This document shows positions 50,262 through 59,186 of a stretch of DNA of 64,000 bases, piece after piece (the first letter of the stretch is position 1; each line of letters begins with the position of its first letter). The notes below the pieces were generated by a model, which did no database searches, was not told the origin of the DNA, and saw nothing but the letters and a program-made list of their open reading frames with translations. The position numbers were made by a program, and so were the translations under genes. The DNA is from Anabaena azotica FACHB-119 (GTDB lineage Bacteria > Cyanobacteriota > Cyanobacteriia > Cyanobacteriales > Nostocaceae), in assembly GCF_014697625.1 (NCBI RefSeq), contig NZ_JACJSG010000019.1:1-64000 (forward strand), read 5' to 3'.

Positions 50262-50903
50262 ATGACAAAATCTGATCCCAATCGAGTTTTACGGCGCTTA
50301 CCTCTAGTGGTTGGAGGACTAGGCGCGACACTTTTGCTGATTAACCGTTTGTTGACACCAGAACTAACCAACTCCCAAGCGCGGGGTGATGTATTGGGGG
50401 TGATTTTGAGTGCCGTACTGATTTTAACGGGTTTAATTTGGCAACAGGTGCAGCCGCGATCGCCGGATGCTGTAGAACTAATTGGTGAAGAAGGTTTTGA
50501 GTTAGCAGCAGATTTACCAGAAGCCGTGAAAACAGAACTAGCTTGGGCATCCCATTTGTTATTGACTAATACGGTAACGCGATCGCTGGTGGTTTACTAT
50601 CAAGGCAAAGTTTTGTTACGTCGCGGTATTCTGGCCCCCAAAGCAGAAGTCACACCAGGCCCAATAGTTAAACGAGTTTTAGAAAAACAACAACCAGTTT
50701 ATCTAGTAGCTTTAAATGTCTACCCAGGACGGATTGAATTTGATTATTTACCAGAAAATACCCAAGGTGTGATTTGCCAACCAATTGGCGCTCAAGGATT
50801 ATTAATATTAGGTGCAAATGCCCCTAGAAGTTACACCAAACAAGACGAAAATTGGATTGCAGGAATTGCCGATAAATTAGCAGTGACTTTCAAATCTATC
50901 TAA
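50262..50903 (+). CDS. Cofactor assembly of complex C subunit B (CCB2/CCB4-like)
   Basis: Thylakoid protein family needed in algae and plants for covalent attachment of haem c(i) to cytochrome b6 (CCB pathway). The 213-residue product has two N-terminal membrane helices (LPLVVGGLGATLLLINRLL; GDVLGVILSAVLILTGLIWQ). A soluble domain follows with VELIGEEGFELAADLPE, NTVTRSLVVYYQGKVLLRRG and GVICQPIGAQGLLILGANAP. The start ATG lies at the end of CAAATGA/CTAATGA heptamers, so translation begins inside a repeat. CCB2 versus CCB4 type is not decided. Confidence 0.75.
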   Translation: MTKSDPNRVLRRLPLVVGGLGATLLLINRLLTPELTNSQARGDVLGVILSAVLILTGLIWQQVQPRSPDAVELIGEEGFELAADLPEAVKTELAWASHLLLTNTVTRSLVVYYQGKVLLRRGILAPKAEVTPGPIVKRVLEKQQPVYLVALNVYPGRIEFDYLPENTQGVICQPIGAQGLLILGANAPRSYTKQDENWIAGIADKLAVTFKSI

Positions 50904-50929
50904 AAAGTTACTTATAAAGGCAATAAAGC

Positions 50930-50961
50930 GAGAGGAAAATCTACACCGATTTTTGCCTCTC
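50930..50961. terminator. Bidirectional terminator between convergent genes
   Basis: GAGAGG plus AAAATC pair with GATTTT plus CCTCTC, with a TG bulge on one side and a six-base loop. The hairpin lies exactly between the CCB-type gene (plus) and the phytase gene (minus). Flanking tracts are only moderately U-rich, so efficiency is uncertain. Confidence 0.6.
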
Positions 50962-51003
50962 TTACTTATAGTTTCTTGATGAACCTGCAAAAGTCAATCA
51001 AGC

Positions 51004-52383
51004 TTAATGATTATGAGTGCGAGGATTCCAACCATCAGGTTCAATTTTTAATGTTGGAGAAAACGCCTTAGCAACGGACTGCCAAGGTGTAAATTTGAAG
51101 TTAGTGTTGGCTCGTGGTTCACCCTGAACATCTAAGACTTGTGGCGTATTATCACCATCTTGAGTCACCAATAGACCCTGGGGAAATTCTCTGCCTAATG
51201 GCACATTAATCACAGCAGCTCCGTCTGATTCTTGCACTCCATCTACTGTTGCAGAGTCAACCAGGGCAAAACTACCTACAAAACGATGGTTATCTTGCCG
51301 TTCGTAGACAGCAAAGGTATTGTCACCCTGACTAGATGCGAGCAAGTAACCCTGATTATTTCGATTTGCGTAGTAGATGGTTAGTCCTTCCACATCCGCC
51401 GAAAGGTGTTTGCCGCCATAACCTGGATCTCTACTAAAATCAATTTGGCATTCTTCTTCTACCGAGTCATAGGTATAAGGCACACCAAACTCACGAACTT
51501 TATCTAAAAGGGTAGGAGTGCTGGAGTCTAATGGCAATCTAATCTTCCAAATGCCGACATCTTCTTGCCCTGCATAAAGTATGCCTAATTCTTGATCTAC
51601 AACCATCCCTTCTACTTGGGGAAGTTCGCCCGGATCTAAACAAGGAGTCCAGGTTGTACCATTGGGCAAACTAAATTGACTAGGAAGCTCAATTTGTTGC
51701 AGTTTACGATAAGTAATCTGTCCTTGATTCGGTATTAACTCAACTACAGCAATGGCTGTACGGTTTCGCTGACTAACAAAAGCAAATGACCTTCCTGAAT
51801 TACGCTCCTTGTACAAGGCTAGCCCATAGGCGGTTGCTTGCTCATTAACTTGAGCTTGACTGTTGGAAAATATGAACGGTGCATTAGCATCTGTCACATC
51901 AGTTAGCGCTGGCTGATCTGAAGATGCGGCTTGGGGATTGATACGGTAAATCCGCAGTTTATCAGAACCGCGATCGCTCACCACGGCTAAATCAACCTTC
52001 TTACCATTGAGAACAAAACCGTAGACTAAATCAACGTTATTGAAACGCCCTGGTCTATCGTTAGGGGTTGGAGCTGGAGGTGCGGCGATCGCTTGTACTT
52101 GCACCCCTTGGAGATTATAAACTGCTAGTCCAGCGTCTTTGAGAGTACCCACAACCAAGCTCTTAGCAGTTGAAGATGGATGTACCCAAATAGCCGGGTC
52201 GTCAGCATCCGCATTGCCACCAGCATCATCATCAAAATTTGCCGGAGTTTCTAACTGCGCCTGAACTGACACTAGAGGAATTTTGTTGCCAAACACACCA
52301 ACAGATGGGATAAAAAAGCTAGTAACCAATGTCAAGATAGCAGATGCTCTAGTTAGAACATTTCTCTTATTTTTGAAATTCAC
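51004..52383 (-). CDS. Beta-propeller phytase, secreted
   Basis: Hydrolyses phytate and related phosphoesters outside the cytoplasm, releasing phosphate with the help of calcium. The N-terminal signal peptide (ASAILTLVTSFFIPSVGVFG) is followed by the BPP signature ADADDPAIWVHPSSTAKSLV and GLAVYNLQG. Further motifs are NNVDLVYGF, VEGMVVDQELGILYAGQEDV, HLSADVEGLTIYYA and VDGVQESDGAAVINVPLG, typical of the six-bladed propeller. It has 459 residues, slightly longer than the Bacillus enzymes. No phosphate-regulon neighbour is visible, though such enzymes are often phosphate regulated. Confidence 0.9.
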   Translation of the reverse strand: MNFKNKRNVLTRASAILTLVTSFFIPSVGVFGNKIPLVSVQAQLETPANFDDDAGGNADADDPAIWVHPSSTAKSLVVGTLKDAGLAVYNLQGVQVQAIAAPPAPTPNDRPGRFNNVDLVYGFVLNGKKVDLAVVSDRGSDKLRIYRINPQAASSDQPALTDVTDANAPFIFSNSQAQVNEQATAYGLALYKERNSGRSFAFVSQRNRTAIAVVELIPNQGQITYRKLQQIELPSQFSLPNGTTWTPCLDPGELPQVEGMVVDQELGILYAGQEDVGIWKIRLPLDSSTPTLLDKVREFGVPYTYDSVEEECQIDFSRDPGYGGKHLSADVEGLTIYYANRNNQGYLLASSQGDNTFAVYERQDNHRFVGSFALVDSATVDGVQESDGAAVINVPLGREFPQGLLVTQDGDNTPQVLDVQGEPRANTNFKFTPWQSVAKAFSPTLKIEPDGWNPRTHNH

Positions 52384-52513
52384 TTTCGTTTTTATAAAAA
52401 TTGTTTACGGGTACAAATGTAGCAACCAAATGTAAATTTAAGTTTATAAATAGATTAAACAAAATCTAAATTGCGATGATTCTAACCCATGTAAAACCAG
52501 CAAGCTAGCTGTT

Positions 52514-52762
52514 TCCTCACTTATTTTTGATAATGAAAATGATCATTATCAACTAACATATGTAGGTTGGCAAGGAAATAAACGGGTATTTGGCCCCGTC
52601 ATACATTTTGATATTCCAAATGGGAAAATCTGGATTCAGTATAATGGTACAGAAGCATCCTTAGCAAAAAGGCTGGTAGATTTAGGTGTACCCACATTAG
52701 ATATAGTGATTGGCTTTCACTCTCCTTTTAAACGCCAATTTACTGGTTATGCTGTTGAATAA
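52514..52762 (+). pseudogene. xisI: 5'-truncated xisI-like gene (fdxN-element excision controlling factor family)
   Basis: The frame from about 52514 reads FDNENDHYQLTYVGWQGNKR, then VFGPVIHFDIPNGKIWIQYN and GVPTLDIVIGFHSPFKRQFT with GYAVE and a stop at 52760-52762. This is the C-terminal two thirds of the XisI family. Upstream the frame hits a TAG and no start codon is available, so the first 30 or so residues are lost. The usual partner xisH is not next to it. The family is much expanded in filamentous cyanobacteria, so it need not concern heterocyst excision. Confidence 0.8.
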
Positions 52763-52801
52763 ATATTACTATAAAAAATAGTTAATTACTAATTACAAAT
52801 T

Positions 52802-53320
52802 ATGCAAATCATCTACTGGCTACTCGTTGCTGTCATGCTTGTAGGGGTTGTTGGTGCAGTAGTTCCTGCCATTCCGGGGACGAGTTTAATTTTAATAGCC
52901 GTCATCATTTGGGGAATTGTCAGCAGTTCCTTTGCAGCGATTAAAGTTCCCTTAATTGTGACAGTGATTGTTTTGATTTTAAGTATTGGAGTTGATTTCT
53001 TGGCTGGATATTTAGGTGCAAAACAAGCAGGTGCTAGTAAGTGGGGACAAATTGGTGCATTTGTTGGGTTGGTGTTGGGGTTTTTGGGATTGTTACCAGC
53101 TTTACCCTTTGGCGGCCCCTTGTTAGGAATTTTGTTTGGGCCTTTGCTGGGTGCAATTGTTGGCGAGTATATATATAGACGTGAATTTTGGCTTGCGGTG
53201 AAAGCTGGTATCGGTATTGTTGTCGGTACTTTGGTAGGAAATTTAATTCAAGGAGTGTTGGCGATCGCTACTGTTGCAGTTTTCCTTTTTACAACTTGGC
53301 CGCAAGTATTTAACCAGTAA
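52802..53320 (+). CDS. DUF456 family membrane protein
   Basis: A 172-residue integral membrane protein of unknown function. The DUF456 pattern is visible: IIYWLLVAVMLVGVVGAVVP with PAIPGTSLILIAVIIWG, the loop DFLAGYLGAKQAGASKWGQI, the glycine-rich LPFGGPLLGILFGPLLGAIV, then GEYIYRREFWLAVKAGIGIV and a final helix. Four to five membrane segments cover almost the entire length. The ATG lies 39 bases after the xisI remnant; no close operon partner follows. Confidence 0.82.
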   Translation: MQIIYWLLVAVMLVGVVGAVVPAIPGTSLILIAVIIWGIVSSSFAAIKVPLIVTVIVLILSIGVDFLAGYLGAKQAGASKWGQIGAFVGLVLGFLGLLPALPFGGPLLGILFGPLLGAIVGEYIYRREFWLAVKAGIGIVVGTLVGNLIQGVLAIATVAVFLFTTWPQVFNQ

Positions 53321-53654
53321 GTTTTATTTGATAACACCATCCAAAAGGTAGATTTAAGTTAATCTACCTATTTGTTTTTTAAGTTTAAATAATAAATACA
53401 AGCAATATTTAAGTAATATTAACTGTATATTAAGTAATTTCGCGCTTTACTGAAAGATAATCATGGTAATATCAGCGTTGATAATCCCATGTTTCGATAC
53501 CTCTTCATGTAAAAAACACATAATTTACTGTCAAATTTATACAATTTTCAACAAAGACATCTTACGTAAGTATTTTTTTGCTGATAGACTCTGTATTGTA
53601 AGTAAAAGCCGCATTGGTAATTTCACCAATACTCAACACATACAGGAATAAATA
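53321..53654. other. Gap upstream of the PEP-CTERM gene, nothing recognised
   Basis: AT-rich sequence with no repeats of the families found elsewhere. An open frame at 53463-53651 has a composition unlike real genes here and no ribosome binding site. The promoter of the exported protein at 53655 should be here; ACAGGAATAA precedes its start. Confidence 0.4.
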
Positions 53655-54518
53655 ATGATAGCTAAAAATTTACTACTTTCTACAGGAATTGCTTTGAGTG
53701 CAGTTGTAGGCGTATCTGGCGCTGCTCAAGCTGCTAGCTTTACAACCAATCTTGGTGCAGGTTCTAATCCTCCAAAAGGGAATGTTTTCTTGCAATCTAT
53801 TGAGCAGAATGGTCAAACATTTACATATGGTACTAATCTTTTTCAAGTAACATCGGTTGACATCATCAGTAATACAGGGGTTTCTGCTTTTTCTGCTGGT
53901 GGAGCTGGTGCAGATGCAGGTGATAATGCTACTAAACCTAGCCCCAACCGAGATAATCTAGGTACTGATACTGCAAGTGACGTAAAAGCTACTCAATACT
54001 TAGGTAACAACAATTTAAACAACATCATCGATACTGAAGATAATGGTGCATTTGATATAAATGTGTTCTTTGGAGACGAAGGAGTTGGTAGAAGTTCTGA
54101 AGGATTCGACAACCTATTCTTCTACGAACGTGGTAAAAACAGCAAGATTCGAGTCCAAGCCTTAGATGTTGATGGAAATCTTATCGGTACTGCATTTACA
54201 ATTACCGAAGATTTGTGGGGCGACGCTGGCTATAGTATCGATACCCTAGAAATTACAGGCGCTCAAGAAGTTGGTTCCTATGGAGTTAGCTTCGATCAGT
54301 TAGGATTAGATGACAGCGTAAATAGAATTTACGGTCTTAAATTGACAGCTCTAAACGGCACTGGTGATAATGCCTTCAATGGCCCTGATTTCAAAGTGTT
54401 TGCTGGTACTTATGTTGCAGGAACTGTACCTGAGCCTACCACTATTCTCGGCTTAGGTTCAGTAGCTGCACTTGCTTTAGTGCGCCGTCGTCGGCTAAAG
54501 AAAGTTTCTTCTCTATAG
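53655..54518 (+). CDS. PEP-CTERM exported protein (possible exosortase-dependent surface protein)
   Basis: Exported protein sorted by an exosortase. The signal peptide (LLLSTGIALSAVVGVSGAAQ, cleavage after AQA) and the C-terminal PEP-CTERM tripartite tail are both clear. The tail has TVPEPTTILGLG, a hydrophobic helix GSVAALALV and the basic end RRRRLKK. The middle 220 residues are beta-rich and acidic, with SEGFDNLFFYERGKNSKIRV and VQALDVDGNLIGTAFTITED, matching my memory of the XDP2-type surface proteins. It has no cysteine. Exosortase is not in this window. It is followed by a strong terminator. Confidence 0.8.
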   Translation: MIAKNLLLSTGIALSAVVGVSGAAQAASFTTNLGAGSNPPKGNVFLQSIEQNGQTFTYGTNLFQVTSVDIISNTGVSAFSAGGAGADAGDNATKPSPNRDNLGTDTASDVKATQYLGNNNLNNIIDTEDNGAFDINVFFGDEGVGRSSEGFDNLFFYERGKNSKIRVQALDVDGNLIGTAFTITEDLWGDAGYSIDTLEITGAQEVGSYGVSFDQLGLDDSVNRIYGLKLTALNGTGDNAFNGPDFKVFAGTYVAGTVPEPTTILGLGSVAALALVRRRRLKKVSSL

Positions 54519-54650
54519 TCTTCTTGTTAGCAAACAATCGCGGCTTCACACTCTGCTAGCCCATAATTGTTAGGGTTAGATATGAGAGTGATTATAATTA
54601 ACCGCAGAGATTAACTCTGTTTCTAAAAAGAAGTATTTAATAAATTTTTA

Positions 54651-54673
54651 ACCCGCTTCGGCGGGTTTTGTAT
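54651..54673 (+). terminator. Intrinsic terminator of the PEP-CTERM gene
   Basis: ACCCGC-TTCG-GCGGGT followed by TTTGTATTTATT. The UUCG tetraloop and G/C stem make this a convincing rho-independent terminator 130 bases after the stop codon. Confidence 0.85.
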
Positions 54674-54735
54674 TTATTTAAGAGAATGATTTGCGAAACC
54701 TTAAGATGTTATTTATAAAGTAAATATTAAGTAGT

Positions 54736-54866
54736 AGCTTGGTAAGGCTAAAATGTTGCATTATTCTTTTCTTGTGGGATGGGCATCTTGCCCGTCCGGT
54801 GCGGGCAGGATGCCCACACCACAAGAGTTATATTTATGCAATATTTTAGCCTTGCCAGTCCACTAC
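54736..54866. repeat. Nested inverted repeats
   Basis: An outer pair (GGTAAGGCTAAAATGTTGCA and, inverted, TGCAATATTTTAGCCTTGCC) encloses an inner palindrome at 54771-54825 of the CTTGTGGGATGGGCATC family. One repeat has apparently inserted into another; the outer unit is related to the cluster at 265-640. Confidence 0.6.
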
Positions 54867-54960
54867 AATTTAAGGTTTACTTTATAAATAATCTCTAACT
54901 CCTTTCTCCTCAGTTTTAGATTTACTTTATAAATAACCTCTTAAGTGCTAATCGCTATAA

Positions 54961-55623
54961 CTAACTTAAATTTTTTCTGTTGGAAATTATTTTTGTCGAA
55001 AATCCTAAAGCTAACAATCCTATAACTGTAACTGCACCTGTGGATCTAGGTTCAGGAATTGGAGTTGGACTACAACAAATATTAGCAAGAGTTAAAGAAA
55101 AATTATCTTCACTACTAGTATTTTTGATATAGTTGATTCTGAATAATCCAACTTGGAAAAATTCGCCCACATCATTGATATATTTACCCTCAAAAACTGA
55201 GAATATTTGAGGATTATCATTAGCCGAATATTTAGTAACCTCAAAAGGATTGGCAATCTCGAACTTTGAGCCATCAGTGAAGCTAATGAATGGTACATCG
55301 GGAACTCTAGCTATATAGGATTTAGTTTCTGAGCCTATTGTGAATGATTTATGTAGAAATCTTAAATTGATGTTAGCTATAGAACTAGCTACCAAACCCT
55401 GAAACAGTCCGCTTGATGATTTAGTTTTAAAAGACCCAGTGAATGAAATTACTTCATTTGTGAGTGCTGTTTCAGTCACGTTGCTGATGGTAGCTTTACC
55501 AGTGATTGTAAGTTCTGCTGCTTGAGTAGATGAAGTGTTTGATGAAATAGCCAAAGCAGAGCCTAAAGTGAAAGCACTAGTAACTAAGACTATTCCACGT
55601 TCTAATGTATTAAAATCTTTCAT
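54961..55623 (-). CDS. PEP-CTERM-like exported protein
   Basis: The 220-residue product has an N-terminal export signal (GIVLVTSAFTLGSALAISSN). A beta-rich middle contains ITGKATISNVTETALTNEVI and YIARVPDVPFISFTDGSKFE. The C-terminal tail PIPEPRSTGAVTVIGLLALG then FSTKIISNRK is a PEP-CTERM sorting signal with a less basic end than usual. A CC pair (NICCSP) precedes the tail. Unrelated in the middle to the PEP-CTERM protein at 53655. Function unknown; probably surface or extracellular. Confidence 0.7.
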   Translation of the reverse strand: MKDFNTLERGIVLVTSAFTLGSALAISSNTSSTQAAELTITGKATISNVTETALTNEVISFTGSFKTKSSSGLFQGLVASSIANINLRFLHKSFTIGSETKSYIARVPDVPFISFTDGSKFEIANPFEVTKYSANDNPQIFSVFEGKYINDVGEFFQVGLFRINYIKNTSSEDNFSLTLANICCSPTPIPEPRSTGAVTVIGLLALGFSTKIISNRKNLS

Positions 55624-55700
55624 CGAATTGAGAATTTAAAGTTGATGAAGATTATGATATACCGTAAGCTAGCAAATAACAGACATACTCAAGTAATATA

Positions 55701-55826
55701 AAATTTCTGGCGTTGCTGAATTGAAATATGAAAAGAGAAAATAAACTTCCTTTTTCTTTATAACTTTGCGTCTCTGCGCCTTTGCGTGAAACCAATTCAT
55801 ATCTTGATTCAGCAACGCCAAATTTC
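55701..55826. repeat. MITE-like inverted repeat around a TTTGCGT unit
   Basis: AAATTTCTGGCGTTGCTGAA at the left and TTCAGCAACGCCAAATTT at the right are near-perfect inverted ends about 30 bp long. The inner part contains CTCTGCGCCTTTGCGTGAAA; the reverse complement of that unit is also found inside smc (near 13608-13636). Confidence 0.6.
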
Positions 55827-55899
55827 TTATACTCTGGAAATGCTGATAAACATTACAGAGAAAAATTTCTCTTAGTGTATCCTAACAAAATTTTATAAC

Positions 55900-55940
55900 T
55901 ACAATAAAATCCCCTCCTGTTTACGCACTGGAGGGGATTA
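55900..55940 (-). terminator. Terminator for the calpain-type gene
   Basis: AATCCCCTCC and GGAGGGGATT form a ten-base-pair stem. On the minus strand it is followed by TTTATTG. It lies 170 bases after the stop of the protease gene; a MITE (55966-56088) sits in between. Confidence 0.65.
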
Positions 55941-55965
55941 TACTAAAAATTAAAGTTACTCTTTC

Positions 55966-56088
55966 AGGACTTACGCAACTAGCATAATGGTAGGGTGCGT
56001 CAGATATGGAAAATCCTTGAATCTGTACGAAATGATTGAGGCTGACGCACCCTACAGTTAGTTTGATTATGACACTTGCGTAAGTCCT
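55966..56088. mobile_element. MITE-like element with AGGACTTACGCAA termini
   Basis: The terminal inverted repeats are AGGACTTACGCAA and TTGCGTAAGTCCT, perfect over 13 bp. An inner inverted pair (TAGGGTGCGTCAG and CTGACGCACCCTA) is also shared with 10061-10125. A half copy is at 228-264. It inserted in the 3' untranslated region of the adjacent protease gene. Confidence 0.65.
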
Positions 56089-56105
56089 ATATTTGTTAAC
56101 TCAGT

Positions 56106-58571
56106 TTAAGCGATGCTAATTCCGTAATTCAAAGACTGGATAAATTCATCAAAGGATAAATCGATGAATCCATCATTAGTACCGCTCAAAGCCTTACCAT
56201 CTACTCCCCAAGGATTTCGCACGGTAACCCGTTGCTCACCACCACTTTTAACATAGACATTTGTTACTGAATAAGCGTGGGCAGTGACAATATATGTGCT
56301 GTCAGTACTACCTACTCTTGCTGCTGTGACTGCCTGACCATTTTTTAAAGCCGTTTCTAGAGTTGAAAAAGTTAATTTGCTGGCATCATAGTTAGTAGTC
56401 TGTTTTCCTGTAACATACCGAAGAGGATTAGAAAGAGTGCTTCCATTACCTATTGCATCATAACCATTCACACCCGTTCGCCACTCCATCCATTGAGCGT
56501 AAGCTTTTTCGACTAAAGCCACCCAAAGAACATTGTTATTTCTTTTAGCAGCTACACCTGTGGCGATACGACGGTCAACAGTTACGTATTGTGCTTCACC
56601 AGGATCATTAAATGTTGTTGAGTAAAAGCGTATCGTGTAGGTGTTATCACCATTGTCGGTAATCATACTATTGATGATAGAGCTAGAAGTATTCCCTGAA
56701 TCATCAGACTGACGACCAAAGGTTGCACCCAAAGCTGATAAGAATGCACAATCACCTAATGAGCCTTGGTCAATATCACCAATTCTTGCTTCGTTAGCAC
56801 TGCCATAAAGAGTACCATTGACTACAGTGTAGGTAAGAGTTTTATCATTAAACGTAGCTGTTGGTGCTACTGTACCTAAAAACCAACGACCAACGAAATC
56901 AGACTCAAAATTAGTAGCGCTCATACCCGCAGATGCACCATTAGCAACCTGTTTCGAGAGCCATTTCACAGAGTCTTGCATAGTAAAAGGTGTACTTGCA
57001 CCCACCAATGCTCTTAGACCTGTGACTTCGTTAGCATCAATAGCCGAATTATCTTGTGCATTTCTGAAGATATCCAGCATATCCTCACGACTCAAACTAC
57101 CGTCAGCTGCGAGGTTGCGCGTTAATCTAATCAGTCCCTGGTCAACAAGATTTTGGCTGTACCAGTCTTGAATAGTTGTTGTTGAAGTCGCTATTGTAAA
57201 TGTCTGTCTGACTGTATTACTAGCACCGCCAGCTTTGTCGTAAGCTATGCCTTCGAGAGTATAACTACCAGCAGTTAGATTCAAGCTATTCAGAGACAAA
57301 CTGTAGCTAAAAGTTGCCCTATTTGCAGTCTTCAGATCGGCATTAAAGCTAGTAACATCAGCTACATCTAACCAAGTTCCGTCTGCTCTTTGAATGCGGA
57401 AATCTACTTTGGAAAGGTCGCTAACACCGTTGCTATCCGATACCCCAGCATTAGCGACTCTGAGATTGTCTGTTGTGGAGAAGGTGGTAGCGTTAAGCTT
57501 AAAGTCTAGAGAAGTTGGGGCAACGTCTTGCCATACTTTGAGATTGTAATTGGTATTGCCACTTTGTGAATAGACTCTAATAAAATAGTTGCCAGTATTT
57601 AAAGTTGTACGAATAGATTCACTGCTTGTGGCGGTCTTGTAAGAACCTGTGACAACCTCACCACCATCAAACAAACCGTTGCTGTTAGCATCTCTGATTA
57701 ACTGTACATCTGCATTCGCACTCAAGCCGTCAACAGCGATATTGACTGTACTACTAGCAGTTAGGCTAAAGCTGTAAAAATCATTGATATTTGTTGAATC
57801 TACCTTATCTGCAAAAGTCTGGGTACTACCAGAAGGGGTGATTTTTTTAGCGGTGGTTAATGAAAGCCCTGAATTCTCCAGAGTCACACCTAAGCGTACT
57901 GTATTACTAGCACCGCCAGTCTTGTCGTAAGCTATGCCCTGGAGAGTATAAGTACCAGCTGTTAGATTCAAGCTATTTAAGGACAAACTATAGCTGAAAC
58001 TTGCTCTATTTGCATTATTAGAATCGGCAGTAAATGTATTTGCATCAGCTACATCCAACCAGGTTCCGTCTGCTCTTTGAATGCGAAAATCAACTCTGGA
58101 AAGGTCGCTAGCACCGTTGCTATCTGATACCCAAGCACTATTGACGCTGAGTGTGTCTGTTGTTTTAAGGGTGGTACTGTTGAGTTTAAAGTCTAGAGAG
58201 GTTGGAGCGAAGTTTTGGAAGAGTTTGAGATTGTAGTTAGTATCGCCAGTGTTTGAATAGACTCTGATGAAATAATTGCCAGCATCTAGAGTTGGACGAA
58301 GGGATTCACTGGTAGTTCCCGTCTTATTAGAAGTACTGATAACTTCACCACTATCAACTATACCATTACTATTAGTATCTCTGATTAATTGTAAGTCTGC
58401 ATTAGCACTCAAACCATCAACAGCAATATTCAAACTACTACGAGCGGATAAACTGAAGCTGTAGAAATCATCCAAGTCTGTCGAATCTACCCGGTCTGTG
58501 AAGGTCTGAAGATTAGAAGATAATGTTATTTTTCTAGCAGTAGTTAATGTGTTACCCGCATTATCCGTCAT
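56106..58571 (-). CDS. Calpain-family (C2) cysteine protease with repeated PPC domains
   Basis: Two similar modules of about 235 residues (starting near residues 5 and 240) each hold a bacterial pre-peptidase C-terminal (PPC) domain (DDFYSFSLSARSSLNIAVDG ... GNYFIRVYSNTGDTNYNLKL). A second beta domain follows in each (FRIQRADGTWLDVAD). After a helical linker, the C-terminal protease carries the calpain triad: Cys608 in DQGSLGDCAFLSAL, His765 in VTAHAYSV, Asn786 in VRNPWG. It has 821 residues. No ordinary signal peptide is visible, so export, if any, would use another route. Calcium dependence is unknown. Confidence 0.85.
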   Translation of the reverse strand: MTDNAGNTLTTARKITLSSNLQTFTDRVDSTDLDDFYSFSLSARSSLNIAVDGLSANADLQLIRDTNSNGIVDSGEVISTSNKTGTTSESLRPTLDAGNYFIRVYSNTGDTNYNLKLFQNFAPTSLDFKLNSTTLKTTDTLSVNSAWVSDSNGASDLSRVDFRIQRADGTWLDVADANTFTADSNNANRASFSYSLSLNSLNLTAGTYTLQGIAYDKTGGASNTVRLGVTLENSGLSLTTAKKITPSGSTQTFADKVDSTNINDFYSFSLTASSTVNIAVDGLSANADVQLIRDANSNGLFDGGEVVTGSYKTATSSESIRTTLNTGNYFIRVYSQSGNTNYNLKVWQDVAPTSLDFKLNATTFSTTDNLRVANAGVSDSNGVSDLSKVDFRIQRADGTWLDVADVTSFNADLKTANRATFSYSLSLNSLNLTAGSYTLEGIAYDKAGGASNTVRQTFTIATSTTTIQDWYSQNLVDQGLIRLTRNLAADGSLSREDMLDIFRNAQDNSAIDANEVTGLRALVGASTPFTMQDSVKWLSKQVANGASAGMSATNFESDFVGRWFLGTVAPTATFNDKTLTYTVVNGTLYGSANEARIGDIDQGSLGDCAFLSALGATFGRQSDDSGNTSSSIINSMITDNGDNTYTIRFYSTTFNDPGEAQYVTVDRRIATGVAAKRNNNVLWVALVEKAYAQWMEWRTGVNGYDAIGNGSTLSNPLRYVTGKQTTNYDASKLTFSTLETALKNGQAVTAARVGSTDSTYIVTAHAYSVTNVYVKSGGEQRVTVRNPWGVDGKALSGTNDGFIDLSFDEFIQSLNYGISIA

Positions 58572-59186
58572 AATTACCTCTAGTTATACCTGTTGGAAAA
58601 AATGTCAGCAAGAGTTGGCGTAGGGATGCAAAGCATGACATCCATACACATACTGGAACTGATATGTTGTAAAAATATTTTCGACTTGGTTTTTCTTTGC
58701 TATTCAAGAGAATTTGCTGAAACAAATCCTCTTAAATTATTGGAAATTTAAGACAGACCTTAATTAAAATTGCAAACTGTTTAATGTTGCTTTAAAGTCT
58801 TGATATTTAGCCAGAGTGCATTCACGTAATCGAGAAATTGAGTATAAATACCTAAAATAAGAAGAAATATGTATGAAGATTAGAATAATTATTTTTAAAG
58901 GGCTAAGTATTGTCTATTTATTTGGATAATTCTAAGTTGCAATAAGTTAGATACTCTAACAGTGTAAACTCTATTATGGTAGTTTTATATAGCAGGGGAC
59001 AGGTGATAGGGGACTCTTGACAGGGCTGAAAGCCTTTGAAATTAACTGCCCTTCGGGCGAGGCAGAGGGCAGGAGGCTTGAGGCTTGAGGGAAAATCATG
59101 AGTATCAGGGAAGAATCCCCCAGCTTTTCATGAAAACGAGCGATCGCTATGTTTTCATAGCTGTGGGGAGTTAAGTCAAAAGATAT
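58572..59186. repeat. Gap with one arm of a 58-bp perfect inverted repeat
   Basis: 58988-59045 is the exact reverse complement of 60799-60856. AGGAGGCTTGAGG units lie near 59070. The left part (58572-58980) is AT-rich and should contain the promoter of the protease gene; nothing else is recognised. Confidence 0.6.

Noticed and set aside
53463..53651. 62-codon frame upstream of the PEP-CTERM gene
   Set aside because: Isolated, no ribosome binding site, odd composition, and positioned where the promoter should be.
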